Shown here: positions 7,413-18,364 of the stretch, piece after piece
How the letters are laid out: each line of letters opens with the position of its first letter
Numbering within the stretch: the first letter of the stretch is position 1
NCBI RefSeq assembly: GCF_008039875.1
Contig: NZ_VRUU01000042.1
Location: 1 to 43,006 of the forward strand
Source of the DNA: Methylobacterium sp. WL119
GTDB lineage: Bacteria > Pseudomonadota > Alphaproteobacteria > Rhizobiales > Beijerinckiaceae
Reading direction: 5' to 3'
DNA length: 43,006 nucleotides
Notes under the pieces: generated by a model
Database searches by the model: none
What the model was told of the DNA's origin: nothing
Seen by the model: the letters and a program-made list of their open reading frames with translations, nothing else
Translations under genes and position numbers: made by a program

Positions 7413-7640
7413 TCAGAGCAGGCCGAGCTGACCGCCGCCGTCACCGGAGTTGCGGCGCTTCGGGCCGCGCCCGACCAGCACGCCGGCGCCCGACACCATC
7501 GCCTTGAAGGCGGCGACGTCGGCATAGGCCTGGACCTGGGTCCGGAACCGGACGGGCGAGCACACCACCGGTCCGTTGCGGTCGTCGACCAGCGTCCACA
7601 GCCAAAGGCCGCTCGGATCCTCGGTGATATCGAACCGCAT
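7413..7640 (-). CDS. Small YegP/DUF1508-like protein
   Basis: 75 residues. The segment MRFDITEDPSGLWLWTLVDD followed by NGPVVCSPVRFRT and AYADVAAFKAMVSG resembles the beta-beta-beta-alpha repeat of YegP/DUF1508 proteins (a strand, Trp, an 'ng.vi..s..y.s' turn, then a helix). The C-terminus is a Gly/Arg-rich tail. The ATG at 7640 is preceded by a G-rich stretch (GGGGGG) that could act as ribosome binding site; the frame is open further upstream but without protein-like content. Function unknown. It is convergent with the metal receptor gene, 3 nt apart. Confidence 0.6.
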   Translation of the reverse strand: MRFDITEDPSGLWLWTLVDDRNGPVVCSPVRFRTQVQAYADVAAFKAMVSGAGVLVGRGPKRRNSGDGGGQLGLL

Positions 7641-7840
7641 CGACGCTGCCCCCCGGCAGGTGCTGGATGCTTCTTCGATACATCGGAAAAAAGCTCGGCG
7701 GGTAAACGGCTTAGGGCGTTCAAGGCTTTGCCGGCAACGAACCGTCGAATCGGCCCGATCGTCCCCGCTTTCATCGGTTTCCACAGGAACGGCGGCCGGC
7801 GCCAAGCCGCGTCGTCCCGCGACCCGTCTCGTCGTGCAGT

Positions 7841-7939
7841 CTAGTCGTGCGCTCGCCGCGTCAGCCAAAACGCCCAGAGGCCGAGCATCAATCCGCAAAT
7901 CGGAAAGGCGAACATCAACAGAACGTGCGGATCGCTCAT
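7841..7939 (-). CDS. 32-residue membrane miniprotein, coupled to the upstream gene
   Basis: A short frame encoding one hydrophobic helix, LLMFAFPICGLMLGLWAFW, followed by a basic LTRRAHD end, which predicts a single membrane span with the C-terminus in the cytoplasm. Its ATG (7939-7937) overlaps the TGA stop (7938-7936) of the preceding gene in an ATGA arrangement, so translation is probably coupled. The overlap and the clean hydrophobic-then-basic design support a real gene; no family is recognised. It could assist or form a complex with the two-helix membrane protein encoded just upstream. Confidence 0.55.
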   Translation of the reverse strand: MSDPHVLLMFAFPICGLMLGLWAFWLTRRAHD

Positions 7940-8199
7940 CGGAGGGTCCTGAGAATTCTGCGTCCGAGCCAATGTAGGGCCGCACTCGTCATCGCGCAAA
8001 GAAGAAGGTTGGCGCCCAGGAGCGCAGCTCCGAAGTCGATGCCGGCGAGCCGCCCGGAGAAGACAGGGGCAAGGCCGCCCACGGCCAGGATCGCGATGGC
8101 GACGCCGTTCACGTAGGTCGCGGTGAGCTTGGCGCTCTCGTTGGCGACGAGCTTGGCACGATCGCCCGCGTCTTGCGGAGCCTTGGATTCAGAGACCAT
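7936..8199 (-). CDS. Small two-helix membrane protein of unknown function
   Basis: 87 residues. A charged N-terminus (ESKAPQDAGDRAKLVANES) is followed by two hydrophobic helices, roughly residues 30-46 (VNGVAIAILAVGGLAPVF) and 55-75 (FGAALLGANLLLCAMTSAAL), then a basic tail GRRILRTLR. The ATG at 8199 is chosen although its upstream region lacks a strong ribosome binding site; a TTG at 8271 in the same frame is an alternative. The stop overlaps the start of the 32-residue gene. I recognise no family; the pair may be a small inner-membrane module. Confidence 0.6.
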   Translation of the reverse strand: MVSESKAPQDAGDRAKLVANESAKLTATYVNGVAIAILAVGGLAPVFSGRLAGIDFGAALLGANLLLCAMTSAALHWLGRRILRTLR

Positions 8200-8367
8200 C
8201 AGGCAGCATGCCGGGCGACCCGGCACGGGGAAACGGTCGGCCGACGCCGCGGCACCCGTCACCTCCAGCAATGACAGATCGTAAACCGATGGTTAAGACG
8301 CCCGCTCTAGCTTGATCGTGAGAGTGACCGGCGCCGATCTCCGCGCACCGGCCTTCAGGGGAACCGC

Positions 8368-10113
8368 GTGCGTTGGGGGGCTGATCGCTGGCGCTTGTAT
8401 CGGCTGGTCGGACGCGAGGTCGCCCGGACCGCACGCGCCGCCTCGGCCCGCTTCACCGCGCCGCCGGACATCCTCGCCCGCGTCCGCGTCACCGGCCTCG
8501 TGATCGCGCCGCACGACCTGCGCACCTCCGACGCCACCTTCGCCGACGACATCTATGCCGGGCTCTTCGTCTTCGCCGGGCGCTCGCTCGCGGTGAGCGG
8601 CAGCTCGCCGTTCGACTACACGCCGCCCTCGCCGGAATGGGCCGACGTGCTCTACGGCTTCGGCTGGCTCAGGCACCTGCGCGCCGCCGACACCGCGCTC
8701 GCCCGCGCCAACGCCCGCGCCTTCGTGGCCGATTTCGTGGCCGGGCGCGGCGACCCGACGCTGGCGCGCCAGACGCCGGTGGCCGCCCGCCGTCTGATCT
8801 CGTTCCTGAGCCAGTCGCCGCTGGTGCTGGAAGGGGCCGACCACAACTTCTACCAGACCTTCCTCAGGGCGCTGGCCCGCGGGGCGCAGCAGCTCGAGCG
8901 CGACCTGCGGCGCGGGGTGCCGCCGCAATGGCGGCTGAACGCGGCCGTCGCGCTCTGCTTCGCCGGGCTGTGCTGCGAGGGCATCCAGCCGATCCTGCGG
9001 CGCGCCACCCGCGTGCTGTCGCGCGAGCTCGACCGCCAGATCATGCCGGACGGCGGCCACCGCTCGCGCGATCCGCGCTTCGCGATGGAGCTGCTCCTCG
9101 ACCTGCTGCCCCTGCGCCAGAGCTATCTCAGCCGCAGCGTCGAGCCGCCCGAGGCCCTGCTGCGCGCCATCGACCGGATGCTGCCGCTGCTGCGCCTGCT
9201 GCGCCACGCCGACGCCTCGCTGAGCCATTTCAACGGCATGGGCGCGACGGCCGCCGACCACCTCGCGACGCTGCTGATCTACGACGGCGCCCTGGCGCAG
9301 CCGATGATGCACGCGCCGAATTCCGGCTACGAGCGGCTGGAAGGCGGCCGCATCGTCGTCATCGCCGATGTCGGCGCCCCGCCGCCGCTGCCGTACTCGC
9401 TTAATGCCGGGGCCGGCTGCCTGTCGTTCGAGATGTCGAGCGGGCCGCAGCGGATCGTGATCAATTGCGGCCTGCCCGCAAGCGGCCCGGAGCTGCGCCG
9501 GCTCGCCCGCACCACGGCCGCCCACTCCACCGCTTGCGTCGCCGACGCATCGTCCTGCCGCTTCCTCGGGTCCGGCGGGTGGTGGGGCGAGCGCGTCGCG
9601 GCGCGGTGGCTCGAACGCCGCGTCGGCCCCGTGGTTTTGCGCGGGCCGGCGGCGGTGAAGGCCGAGCGCAGCGACGAGGGCGCCTCCACCGTGCTCGCCG
9701 CCCGGCACGACGGCTACGCCCGCGACCACGGCATCGTCCACGAGCGACGCTGGCAGCTCGCCGGCGCCGAGGGGCGGCTCGACGGGCAGGACGCGTTCCT
9801 GCGCTCGTCCGCTACGAAGGGCCGGCCGCGGACGCAGGACGTGGCGATCCGCTTCCACCTGCACCCGGCGATCGCGGTGCGTCTTCAGGAGGACGGGCTC
9901 GAGCTGTCCTCGCCGCTCGGCGAGGTCTGGACCTTCCACGCCACCGGCGCCGAGATCCGGCTGGAGGAGAGCGTCTACTTCGCCGGCCTCACCGGCGCGC
10001 GCCGCACCGACCAGATCGTGCTGCACGTGGCCGTCCACGACGACGTGCGCGTCGACTGGACGTTCCAGCGCCTCGCCTCGGCCCCCGGACGCACGCCGAG
10101 CGCGGCGGCCTGA
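8368..10113 (+). CDS. Heparinase II/III family protein
   Basis: 581 residues. The N-terminal half (about 1-310) is helical, of the alginate-lyase-like toroid type, with the segment SHFNGMGATAADHLATLL near its end. The C-terminal half (about 330-565) is beta-rich and matches the heparinase II/III C-terminal domain, including NAGAGCLSFEMSSG, RTTAAHSTACVAD and the late RFHLHPAIAVRL motif. Start is GTG at 8368 with AGGGGA upstream. No signal peptide is evident. The substrate is unknown; in alphaproteobacteria such genes commonly sit just before purH, as here (72 nt gap), and are thought to act on envelope or exopolysaccharide material. Confidence 0.85.
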   Translation: MRWGADRWRLYRLVGREVARTARAASARFTAPPDILARVRVTGLVIAPHDLRTSDATFADDIYAGLFVFAGRSLAVSGSSPFDYTPPSPEWADVLYGFGWLRHLRAADTALARANARAFVADFVAGRGDPTLARQTPVAARRLISFLSQSPLVLEGADHNFYQTFLRALARGAQQLERDLRRGVPPQWRLNAAVALCFAGLCCEGIQPILRRATRVLSRELDRQIMPDGGHRSRDPRFAMELLLDLLPLRQSYLSRSVEPPEALLRAIDRMLPLLRLLRHADASLSHFNGMGATAADHLATLLIYDGALAQPMMHAPNSGYERLEGGRIVVIADVGAPPPLPYSLNAGAGCLSFEMSSGPQRIVINCGLPASGPELRRLARTTAAHSTACVADASSCRFLGSGGWWGERVAARWLERRVGPVVLRGPAAVKAERSDEGASTVLAARHDGYARDHGIVHERRWQLAGAEGRLDGQDAFLRSSATKGRPRTQDVAIRFHLHPAIAVRLQEDGLELSSPLGEVWTFHATGAEIRLEESVYFAGLTGARRTDQIVLHVAVHDDVRVDWTFQRLASAPGRTPSAAA

Positions 10114-10185
10114 CCGGCCTTCTGGCCCGGCGGCGGCCATTCGTGCTACCGCGCCCGGAACACCCTCGAAACGACAAGACCCACG

Positions 10186-11784
10186 ATGTCGCATGATCAG
10201 GTGCGGGTTGCCCGCGCGCTCCTTTCCGTCTCCGACAAGGCGGGGCTCGTCGACTTCGCCCGCGCCCTGAGCGCGCGCGGCATCGCCCTGGTCTCCACCG
10301 GCGGAACCCACAAGGCGCTGACCGAGGCCGGAATGCCGGTCACCGAGGTCGCCGAGCTCACCGGCTTCCCCGAGATGATGGACGGCCGGGTGAAGACGCT
10401 TCATCCGGCGGTGCATGGCGGGTTGCTCGCCATCCGCGACAACCCCGAGCACCAGGCCGCGCTCGCCGCCCACGGCATCGGCGCGATCGACCTGCTGGTG
10501 GTCAACCTCTACCCGTTCGAGGCGACGATCGCGGCCGGACGCGACTACGACGACTGCGTCGAGAACATCGACATCGGCGGGCCGGCGATGATCCGCGCGG
10601 CGGCCAAGAACCATGCCGACGTCGCGGTGGTGACGGACGTCTCCGACTACGGCGCGGTTCTGGAGGCGCTGGCGCAGGGCGGCGGCACGCTCACCCGGCC
10701 CTTCTGCCGGCAGCTCGCCCAGAAGGCCTATGCCCGCACCGCGGCCTACGATGCGGCGATCGCCAACTGGATGTCCGCCCACGTGGAGGCCGCCGGCACG
10801 GCACCGTTCCGCAGCTTCGGCGGCCAGCTCGCGCAGGGCCTGCGCTACGGCGAGAACCCGCACCAGGCGGCCGCCTTCTACCGCGCGCCGGGGATCGCGC
10901 GGGCCGGGATCGCCACTGCACGGCAGGTGCAGGGCAAGGACCTGTCCTACAACAACCTCAACGACACCGACGCGGCCTACGAGTGCGTCGCCGAGTTCGA
11001 TCCGGCCCGCGCGGCGGCGGTGGCGATCATCAAGCACGCCAATCCCTGCGGCGTCGCCGAGGGCGCGAGCCTGACCAAGGCCTATGCCCGTGCGCTCGCC
11101 TGCGACCCGACCTCGGCCTTCGGCGGCATCGTCGCCCTCAACAGGCCCCTCGACGCGGATGCCGCCCGCGAGATCGTCAAGATCTTCACCGAGGTCATCA
11201 TCGCTCCCGAGGCGTCGGAGGAGGCGATCGCGATCGTCGCCGCCAAGAAGAACCTGCGCCTGCTGCTCGCCGGCGGCCTGCCCGACCCGCGGGCCGCGGG
11301 CGAGACCGTGCGCACGCTCGCCGGAGGCCTGCTGGTGCAGGGCCGCGACGCCATGGTCGTCGACGACATGGCGCTGAATGTGGTCACGCGGCGGGCGCCG
11401 ACGGAAGCCGAGCTCGCCGACCTGCGCTTCGCCTACCGGGTCGCCAAGCACGTGAAGTCGAACGCCATCGTCTACGCCAAGGCCGGGGCCACCGTCGGCA
11501 TCGGCGCCGGGCAGATGTCGCGGGTCGATTCTTCACGGATCGCCGCCTGGAAGGCCGCCGAGGGTGCCCAGCGCCTCGGCCTCCCGGACAGCCTCGCGGT
11601 CGGCGCGGTGGTGGCCTCCGACGCGTTCTTCCCCTTCGCCGACGGTCTGATGGCGGCGGCCGAGGCCGGCGCCACCGCCGTGATCCAGCCCGGCGGCTCG
11701 ATGCGGGACGACGACGTGATCCGCGCCGCCGACGCGGCCGGGCTGGCGATGGTGTTCACGGGGGTGCGCCACTTCCGGCACTGA
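10186..11784 (+). CDS. purH: Bifunctional AICAR formyltransferase / IMP cyclohydrolase
   Basis: It catalyses the last two steps of purine synthesis: formyl transfer to AICAR and ring closure to IMP. 532 residues, normal length. N-terminal cyclohydrolase (about 1-195): [61 protein letters not shown]-terminal transformylase: [41 protein letters not shown], and the end [18 protein letters not shown] with [10 protein letters not shown]. The ATG at 10186 gives the conventional start; the ribosome binding site is weak. A strong terminator follows at 11810-11841. Confidence 0.97.
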   Translation: MSHDQVRVARALLSVSDKAGLVDFARALSARGIALVSTGGTHKALTEAGMPVTEVAELTGFPEMMDGRVKTLHPAVHGGLLAIRDNPEHQAALAAHGIGAIDLLVVNLYPFEATIAAGRDYDDCVENIDIGGPAMIRAAAKNHADVAVVTDVSDYGAVLEALAQGGGTLTRPFCRQLAQKAYARTAAYDAAIANWMSAHVEAAGTAPFRSFGGQLAQGLRYGENPHQAAAFYRAPGIARAGIATARQVQGKDLSYNNLNDTDAAYECVAEFDPARAAAVAIIKHANPCGVAEGASLTKAYARALACDPTSAFGGIVALNRPLDADAAREIVKIFTEVIIAPEASEEAIAIVAAKKNLRLLLAGGLPDPRAAGETVRTLAGGLLVQGRDAMVVDDMALNVVTRRAPTEAELADLRFAYRVAKHVKSNAIVYAKAGATVGIGAGQMSRVDSSRIAAWKAAEGAQRLGLPDSLAVGAVVASDAFFPFADGLMAAAEAGATAVIQPGGSMRDDDVIRAADAAGLAMVFTGVRHFRH

Positions 11785-11809
11785 GCGGCGTCGCAGCCCC
11801 CCCGAAAAA

Positions 11810-11841
11810 GAGAAGGCCCCGCCGACCGGCGGGGCCTTCTC
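11810..11841. terminator. Bidirectional terminator between purH and the MHS permease gene
   Basis: GAGAAGGCCCCGCC and its exact complement (14 bp) surround a GACC loop. The stop of purH is 25 nt to the left and that of the convergent permease gene 40 nt to the right. The A-run at 11804-11809 gives a T-run for leftward transcription; the T-content on the right side is weaker. Confidence 0.85.
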
Positions 11842-11880
11842 GTTGTCGTGCCGATCCGTGCGTGGTGACGATCTCGTCGC

Positions 11881-13593
11881 TCAGCGGCGCGGGGCCGGGG
11901 CGTCCGCGTCGGCGTCGGCGTAGATGTCGCGGTCCTTGGTCTCGGGCACCAGGAACAGGCCGATGATCACCGTCGCGACGGCGATGACGATCGGATACCA
12001 GAGGCCGTAATAGATATCGCCGGTCTGGGCGACCATCGCGAAGGCGGTGGCCGGGAGCAGGCCGCCGAACCAGCCGTTGCCGATGTGGTAGGGCAGGGAC
12101 ATCGAGGTGTAGCGGATCCGGGTCGGGAACAGCTCGACCAGCATCGCCGCGATCGGCCCGTAGACCATCGTCACGAACAGGACGAGGACGAACAGCAGCC
12201 CGATCACGCTCGCCACCTGCGGCCGGAAGATGTCGAACGGATTCGACATCTTCACGATGCCGGCGTCGTTCGCCTTCGGGTAGCCCGCCGCCTGCAGGGC
12301 CGCGGTGGCGGCCTTGTTGAAGTCCGCGGCCGGGCTGCCGGCGGGGAACGGCACGGCGGTGTCGTTGACCTTGACCACGGTCGGCTGGCCGGCGGGGCCG
12401 GCTTCGGTGGCGTACTTCACCGACGACTTCGAGAGGAAGTCGCGGGCGAGGTCGCACGGCGCCGAGAACACGCGGGTGCCCACCGGGTTGAACAGGTTCC
12501 CACACTCCTTTGGGTCGGCCACCACCGTGACCTTCACCTGGTCAATCGCCCGCTCGAGCGCCGGGTTCGCCACCGAGGTGAGCCCGTGGAACAGCGGAAA
12601 GAAGCTCGCGGCGGCGATCGCGCAGCCGGCCAGGATGATTGGCTTGCGGCCGATCTTGTCCGAGAGCCATCCGAAGAACACGAAGAAGCCGGTCCCGAGC
12701 AGGAGCGACCAGGCGATCAGCAGGTTCGCGGTGTAGCCGTCCACCTTCAGGATCGATTGCAGGAAGAACAGCGCGTAGAACTGGCCCGTGTACCAGACCA
12801 CGCCCTGGCCCGCGACGAGGCCGAACAGGGCGATGAGCGCGATTCTGGCGTTCTTCCACTGGCCGAAGGCCTCCGTCAGCGGCGCCTTGGAGGTGGTGCC
12901 TTCCTCCTTCATCTTCTTGAAGGCCGGCGACTCGGAGAGCTGCAGGCGGATCCAGACCGAGATGCCGAGCAGCAGCACCGAGACCAGGAACGGGATGCGC
13001 CAGCCCCAAGCCTTGAACGCCTCCTCGCCGGTGAACGAGCGGGTCGCCAGGATCACCAGCAGCGACAGGAACAGGCCGAGCGTCGCGGTGGTCTGGATCC
13101 AGCTCGTGTAGAAGCCGCGCCGTCCGTTCGGGGCGTGTTCGGCGACGTAGGTCGCGGCACCGCCGTACTCGCCGCCGAGCGCGAGGCCCTGCGCGAGGCG
13201 CAGCACGATCAGGATGATCGGCGCCGCGATGCCGATGGTCTCGGCGTTGGGCAGGATGCCGACGATGAAGGTCGACAGGCCCATGATCAGGATGGTGACG
13301 AGGAAGGTGTACTTGCGGCCGACGAGGTCGCCGACGCGGCCGAACACCAGGGCGCCGAACGGGCGGACGATGAAGCCGGCGGCGAAGGCGAGCAACGCGA
13401 AGATGTCGCGCGTGGCCGGCGGGTAGGCCGAGAAGAACTGCGCCCCGATGATCGCGGCGAGCGAGCCGTAGAGGTAGAAGTCGTACCACTCGAACACGGT
13501 GCCGAGGGACGACGCGAAGATCACGCGCTTCTCGGCCGAGGTCATCGGCCGTGCCGCGTCTCCCGGCCGTGGGACTGCGGTTGCAGCAACCAT
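11881..13593 (-). CDS. MFS transporter, metabolite:H+ symporter (MHS) family, with long extra loop
   Basis: An inner-membrane symporter of 570 residues. It shows family marks: [13 protein letters not shown] in helix 1, [12 protein letters not shown] between helices 2 and 3, [30 protein letters not shown] in the second half, and a final PETKDRD. It is longer than usual members (about 430-450) because residues about 338-455 form a hydrophilic insertion between two late helices, with two Cys (C364, C380) that could form a disulfide. ATG at 13593 with GGGAGGAA upstream. The location beside actP/acs suggests an organic acid as substrate (inferred). The 5' region carries a strong inverted repeat at 13651-13672. 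Confidence 0.88.
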   Translation of the reverse strand: MVAATAVPRPGDAARPMTSAEKRVIFASSLGTVFEWYDFYLYGSLAAIIGAQFFSAYPPATRDIFALLAFAAGFIVRPFGALVFGRVGDLVGRKYTFLVTILIMGLSTFIVGILPNAETIGIAAPIILIVLRLAQGLALGGEYGGAATYVAEHAPNGRRGFYTSWIQTTATLGLFLSLLVILATRSFTGEEAFKAWGWRIPFLVSVLLLGISVWIRLQLSESPAFKKMKEEGTTSKAPLTEAFGQWKNARIALIALFGLVAGQGVVWYTGQFYALFFLQSILKVDGYTANLLIAWSLLLGTGFFVFFGWLSDKIGRKPIILAGCAIAAASFFPLFHGLTSVANPALERAIDQVKVTVVADPKECGNLFNPVGTRVFSAPCDLARDFLSKSSVKYATEAGPAGQPTVVKVNDTAVPFPAGSPAADFNKAATAALQAAGYPKANDAGIVKMSNPFDIFRPQVASVIGLLFVLVLFVTMVYGPIAAMLVELFPTRIRYTSMSLPYHIGNGWFGGLLPATAFAMVAQTGDIYYGLWYPIVIAVATVIIGLFLVPETKDRDIYADADADAPAPRR

Positions 13594-13650
13594 CTTGAAA
13601 TTCCTCCCGATCCGTCGTGTCCCGGTGCTCCTTTCGCGGAACCGGGCTTG

Positions 13651-13672
13651 GGACGACGCGCTCGCGTCGTCC
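13651..13672 (-). promoter_or_regulatory. Perfect 10-bp inverted repeat upstream of the permease gene
   Basis: GGACGACGCG CT CGCGTCGTCC, 58-79 nt before the start codon of the MHS permease. As RNA it would fold into a 9-bp stem with a GCUC loop. It might be an operator or a leader hairpin controlling expression; no T-run follows, so a terminator is unlikely. Confidence 0.4.
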
Positions 13673-13830
13673 GGCCGTTCGGCAAGAACCGAACACGCGA
13701 TTGTTACCCGAGGCCTCGATTCTGCCAACAGGTCGGACGGGCGGAACGGAAGGAATGCAGACGTTGTAACAGGTTTGCTTCGGCTCGTGCGCGAAGCAGG
13801 CCTGTCGCGGAGCCGTGCCGCGACGAAGAA

Positions 13831-13854
13831 GGGGCGCGGCGGATGCCGCGCCCC
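13831..13854 (-). terminator. Terminator of yjcH-actP
   Basis: GGGGCGCGGC and GCCGCGCCCC form a 10-bp stem with a GGAT loop, about 30 nt beyond the actP stop. Read leftward it is followed by the T-rich TTCTTCG. Confidence 0.7.
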
Positions 13855-13883
13855 CTCGAAAGGCGTCGCCGGTGTGGCGGGCG

Positions 13884-15563
13884 TCAGTGCGCGTGGGCGC
13901 CCTCCGCACCGATGCCGGTCTCCGAGCGCACGAACTGCGCTTCGAAGGCGGCGCGCTCGCGCTCGGCCCGCCGCGACTTGTCGAGCGTCGAGACGATCCA
14001 GATCGTCGCGAACGCCAGCGGCATCGAGAACAGCGCCGGGTTGTCGTAGGGGAAGATCGCCGCCGCGTGGCCGAGCGTCGCGACCCACACGGCCTTCGAG
14101 AGCACCACCATCGTCACCGCCGAGATCAGCCCGACGAGGCCACCGAGCAACGCGCCCCAGGTCGTGGTGCCGCGCCACAGGATCGACATGGCCAGGACCG
14201 GGAAGTTGCAGCTCGCCGCGACCGAGAAGGCGAGGCCGACCATGAACGCCACGTTCTGGTTCTCGAACACGTAGCCGAGGTAGATCGCCACGATGCCGAT
14301 CACCACCGCCGCGATCTTCGAGAGGTTGACCTCGTGCTTCTCGGTGGTGCGCCCGCGTGCGATCACCTGGGCGTAGAGGTCGTGGCTGACGGCGGACGCA
14401 CCGGCCAGCGTCAACCCGGCGACGACCGCGAGGATGGTCGCGAACGCCACCGCCGAGATGAAGCCGAGGAAGTACGGCCCGCCGACCGCGTTGGCGAGGT
14501 TGACGGCGACCATGTTGGTCCCGCCGAGCATGTCCTTCAGCTTGTCGAACGCGCCGGCCGGCCCGAGCTTGAAGTAGGACGGATCCGACATCAGCAGGGC
14601 GATGCCGCCGAAGCCGATGATGAAGGTGAGGATGTAGAAGTAGCCGATCAGGCCGGTGGCGTAGAACACCGACTTGCGGGCGGCCTGGGCGTCCGAGACG
14701 GTGAAGAAGCGCATCAGGATGTGCGGCAGGCCGGCGGTGCCGAACATCAGGCCGACGCCGAGCGAGATCGCCTCGACCGGGTTCGACACGAGGCCGCCGG
14801 GCGCCATGATCGCGTCGCCCTTCGGATGCGTGGCGACGGCCGAGGCGAACAGCGCCTCCGGGTTGAAGCCGTACTTGAGCAGCACGGCCCCGGCCATGAA
14901 GGTGGCGCCGCCGAGCAGCAGGCAGGCCTTGATCACCTGCACCCAGGTGGTGGCCTTCATGCCGCCGAAGGCGACGTAGACGATCATCAGCACGCCGACG
15001 ATCACCACCGCGTAGAGGTAGGGCAGGCCGAACAGCAGCTGGATCAGCTTCCCCGCGCCGACCATCTGGGCGATCAGGTAAAACGCCACCACGACCAGCG
15101 TTCCGGTCGCCGAGATGATGCGGATCGAGGTCTGGTCGAGGCGGAAGCTCGCCACGTCGGCGAAGGTGAACTTGCCGAGGTTGCGCAGGCGCTCGGCGAT
15201 CAGGAACAGCACGATCGGCCAGCCGACGAGGAAGCCGGTGGAGTAGATCAGCCCATCGAAGCCCGAGGTGTAGACGAGGCCGGAGATCCCGAGGAACGAG
15301 GCCGCCGACATGTAGTCGCCGGCGATCGCCAGCGAGTTCGTGCCGGCCGAGATGCCGCCGCCGGCGGCGTAGAAGTCGGCCGCGGACTTGGTGCCCTTGG
15401 CCGCCTTGTAGGTGATGCCCAGCGTGAACAGCACGAAGAACAGGAACATGCCGATGGCCGGCCAGTTCGTCGCCTGCTGCTGCACGGCGCCCATGTCGGG
15501 GCCGGCCGCGAGCGCGGGGCCGGCCAGCAGGGCGGCTCCCAGGAATGACAGGGTGCGGATCAT
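13884..15563 (-). CDS. actP: Cation/acetate symporter ActP
   Basis: A sodium:solute-symporter family protein that takes up acetate and similar short carboxylates with a cation. 559 residues with a leader-like first helix ([18 protein letters not shown]) and about 13 membrane helices. Typical segments are [69 protein letters not shown] and [16 protein letters not shown]. The ATG at 15563 overlaps the stop of yjcH by four bases (ATGA), so translation is coupled. With acs upstream on the same strand, this is the standard acs-yjcH-actP acetate module. The frame is open upstream of the ATG but enters the yjcH region, which is real in another frame. Confidence 0.95.
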   Translation of the reverse strand: MIRTLSFLGAALLAGPALAAGPDMGAVQQQATNWPAIGMFLFFVLFTLGITYKAAKGTKSAADFYAAGGGISAGTNSLAIAGDYMSAASFLGISGLVYTSGFDGLIYSTGFLVGWPIVLFLIAERLRNLGKFTFADVASFRLDQTSIRIISATGTLVVVAFYLIAQMVGAGKLIQLLFGLPYLYAVVIVGVLMIVYVAFGGMKATTWVQVIKACLLLGGATFMAGAVLLKYGFNPEALFASAVATHPKGDAIMAPGGLVSNPVEAISLGVGLMFGTAGLPHILMRFFTVSDAQAARKSVFYATGLIGYFYILTFIIGFGGIALLMSDPSYFKLGPAGAFDKLKDMLGGTNMVAVNLANAVGGPYFLGFISAVAFATILAVVAGLTLAGASAVSHDLYAQVIARGRTTEKHEVNLSKIAAVVIGIVAIYLGYVFENQNVAFMVGLAFSVAASCNFPVLAMSILWRGTTTWGALLGGLVGLISAVTMVVLSKAVWVATLGHAAAIFPYDNPALFSMPLAFATIWIVSTLDKSRRAERERAAFEAQFVRSETGIGAEGAHAH

Positions 15564-15934
15564 CGTCCGAGGCTCCGCTTGAGTTCGGCGGCCAGGGCGT
15601 CGTAGCGGGTGTTGGCGCGCATGACGTAGAGGCCGGTGAGGAGGAAGGCGAAGAGGATCACGACGACCCCCATGAGAAGGCCGACCGACGCGGTGCCGCT
15701 GCCGAGCTTCACCGCGAGCAGGCTCTTGTCGAAGGCGATCAGGCCGATGAAGCCGAAATAGACGAGCAGCATCAGGCCGGTGAGGATCCAGCCGAAGCTC
15801 GTGCGCTCCTGGACGAGCTGGCGGAAGATCGGGCTCTTCGCGACTTCGTCGTAGGCGGGTCCGGACGCGGTGCTGCCGGGCCGCGGCACCGCTGGGGCGG
15901 GGCGGCCGTCGAGGCCGCTTGTGGTGATGGACAT
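15560..15934 (-). CDS. yjcH: DUF485 inner-membrane protein YjcH
   Basis: 124 residues with the DUF485 pattern: a cytoplasmic start with [20 protein letters not shown], then two membrane helices ([15 protein letters not shown] and [20 protein letters not shown]), ending in [21 protein letters not shown]485 proteins are found next to ActP and are thought to assist it, though their biochemical role is not settled. The ATG at 15934 has GGAGGGAG upstream, and the stop overlaps the actP start. It lies 145 nt after acs. Confidence 0.92.
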   Translation of the reverse strand: MSITTSGLDGRPAPAVPRPGSTASGPAYDEVAKSPIFRQLVQERTSFGWILTGLMLLVYFGFIGLIAFDKSLLAVKLGSGTASVGLLMGVVVILFAFLLTGLYVMRANTRYDALAAELKRSLGR

Positions 15935-16011
15935 GTGTGCTCCCTCCGATGAAGGGGTACCCGCGATCGGGCCCGCCTTCCGGTCGACGTGACTGCATTT
16001 TTTGCATGTTG

Positions 16012-16039
16012 GAGGCGGACGCCCTGGGGCATCCGCCTC
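16012..16039 (-). other. Stem-loop between acs and yjcH, with adjoining TGCA repeat
   Basis: GAGGCGGACGCC and GGCATCCGCCTC form a 12-bp stem with one mismatch (a G-U pair in the leftward transcript) and a CTGG loop. Leftward it is followed by A-rich, not T-rich, sequence, so it may be a processing or stability hairpin rather than a terminator. At 15994-16006 TGCA-TTTTT-TGCA forms a short palindrome, a possible regulator site ahead of yjcH. Confidence 0.45.
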
Positions 16040-16079
16040 GGTGAGCGGGTCGAGGCCCGCCCGTCGTCGCAGACCGGCC

Positions 16080-18029
<1,950 letters not shown>

Positions 18030-18364
18030 CTCGCGTCTCCCTGATTGGTGCCCGATCGTATCGCAGTTGTCCGCGCAGCCGGGGCTTCCAAAGATTATCG
18101 TCGTCGTCGTCGTAACACCAATCGCCGCCCCCCGCCCGACCCGCATCCGGCCGGAGGCGACACAATTCCTGCTAGGGGCGCCCGGAGAGCGCTGTCAAGC
18201 CGGTTTTCCTGCCCCAAGGTCGGGGCCCGTTCGAGCCCGACCCTAAGCCCCGCCGTCGTCCCTCGGTGGGATGGTCTGCACGGCCCCGCTTGAAGAGTCT
18301 AACGGTGACGACGAATTTCGAACCGGTCCTCTGACAAAGGCCGGGGATTGTCTCGGCGTGCCAC
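18030..18364 (-). promoter_or_regulatory. acs leader and promoter region, no gene
   Basis: This 335-nt gap contains no convincing gene. The acs promoter candidate is at 18170-18198. Between it and the start codon, GATTGGTG (18043-18050) and CACCAATC (18116-18123) form an exact 8-bp inverted repeat 65 nt apart, enclosing a run of five TCG triplets near 18099-18113. The right part (18200-18364) shows nothing recognisable; I see no clear terminator for the sensor gene ending at 18365. Confidence 0.4.
18170..18198 (-). promoter_or_regulatory. Promoter candidate for acs
   Basis: Read leftward, TTGACA (18193-18198) is a perfect -35 box; 17 nt further lies CTAGCA (18170-18175), a weak -10. It points at acs with a leader of about 130 nt. 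Confidence 0.45.

Noticed and set aside
8293..11451. A 1052-codon open frame on the minus strand opposite the heparinase and purH genes
   Set aside because: Antisense shadow of two clear genes; no domain or ribosome binding site.
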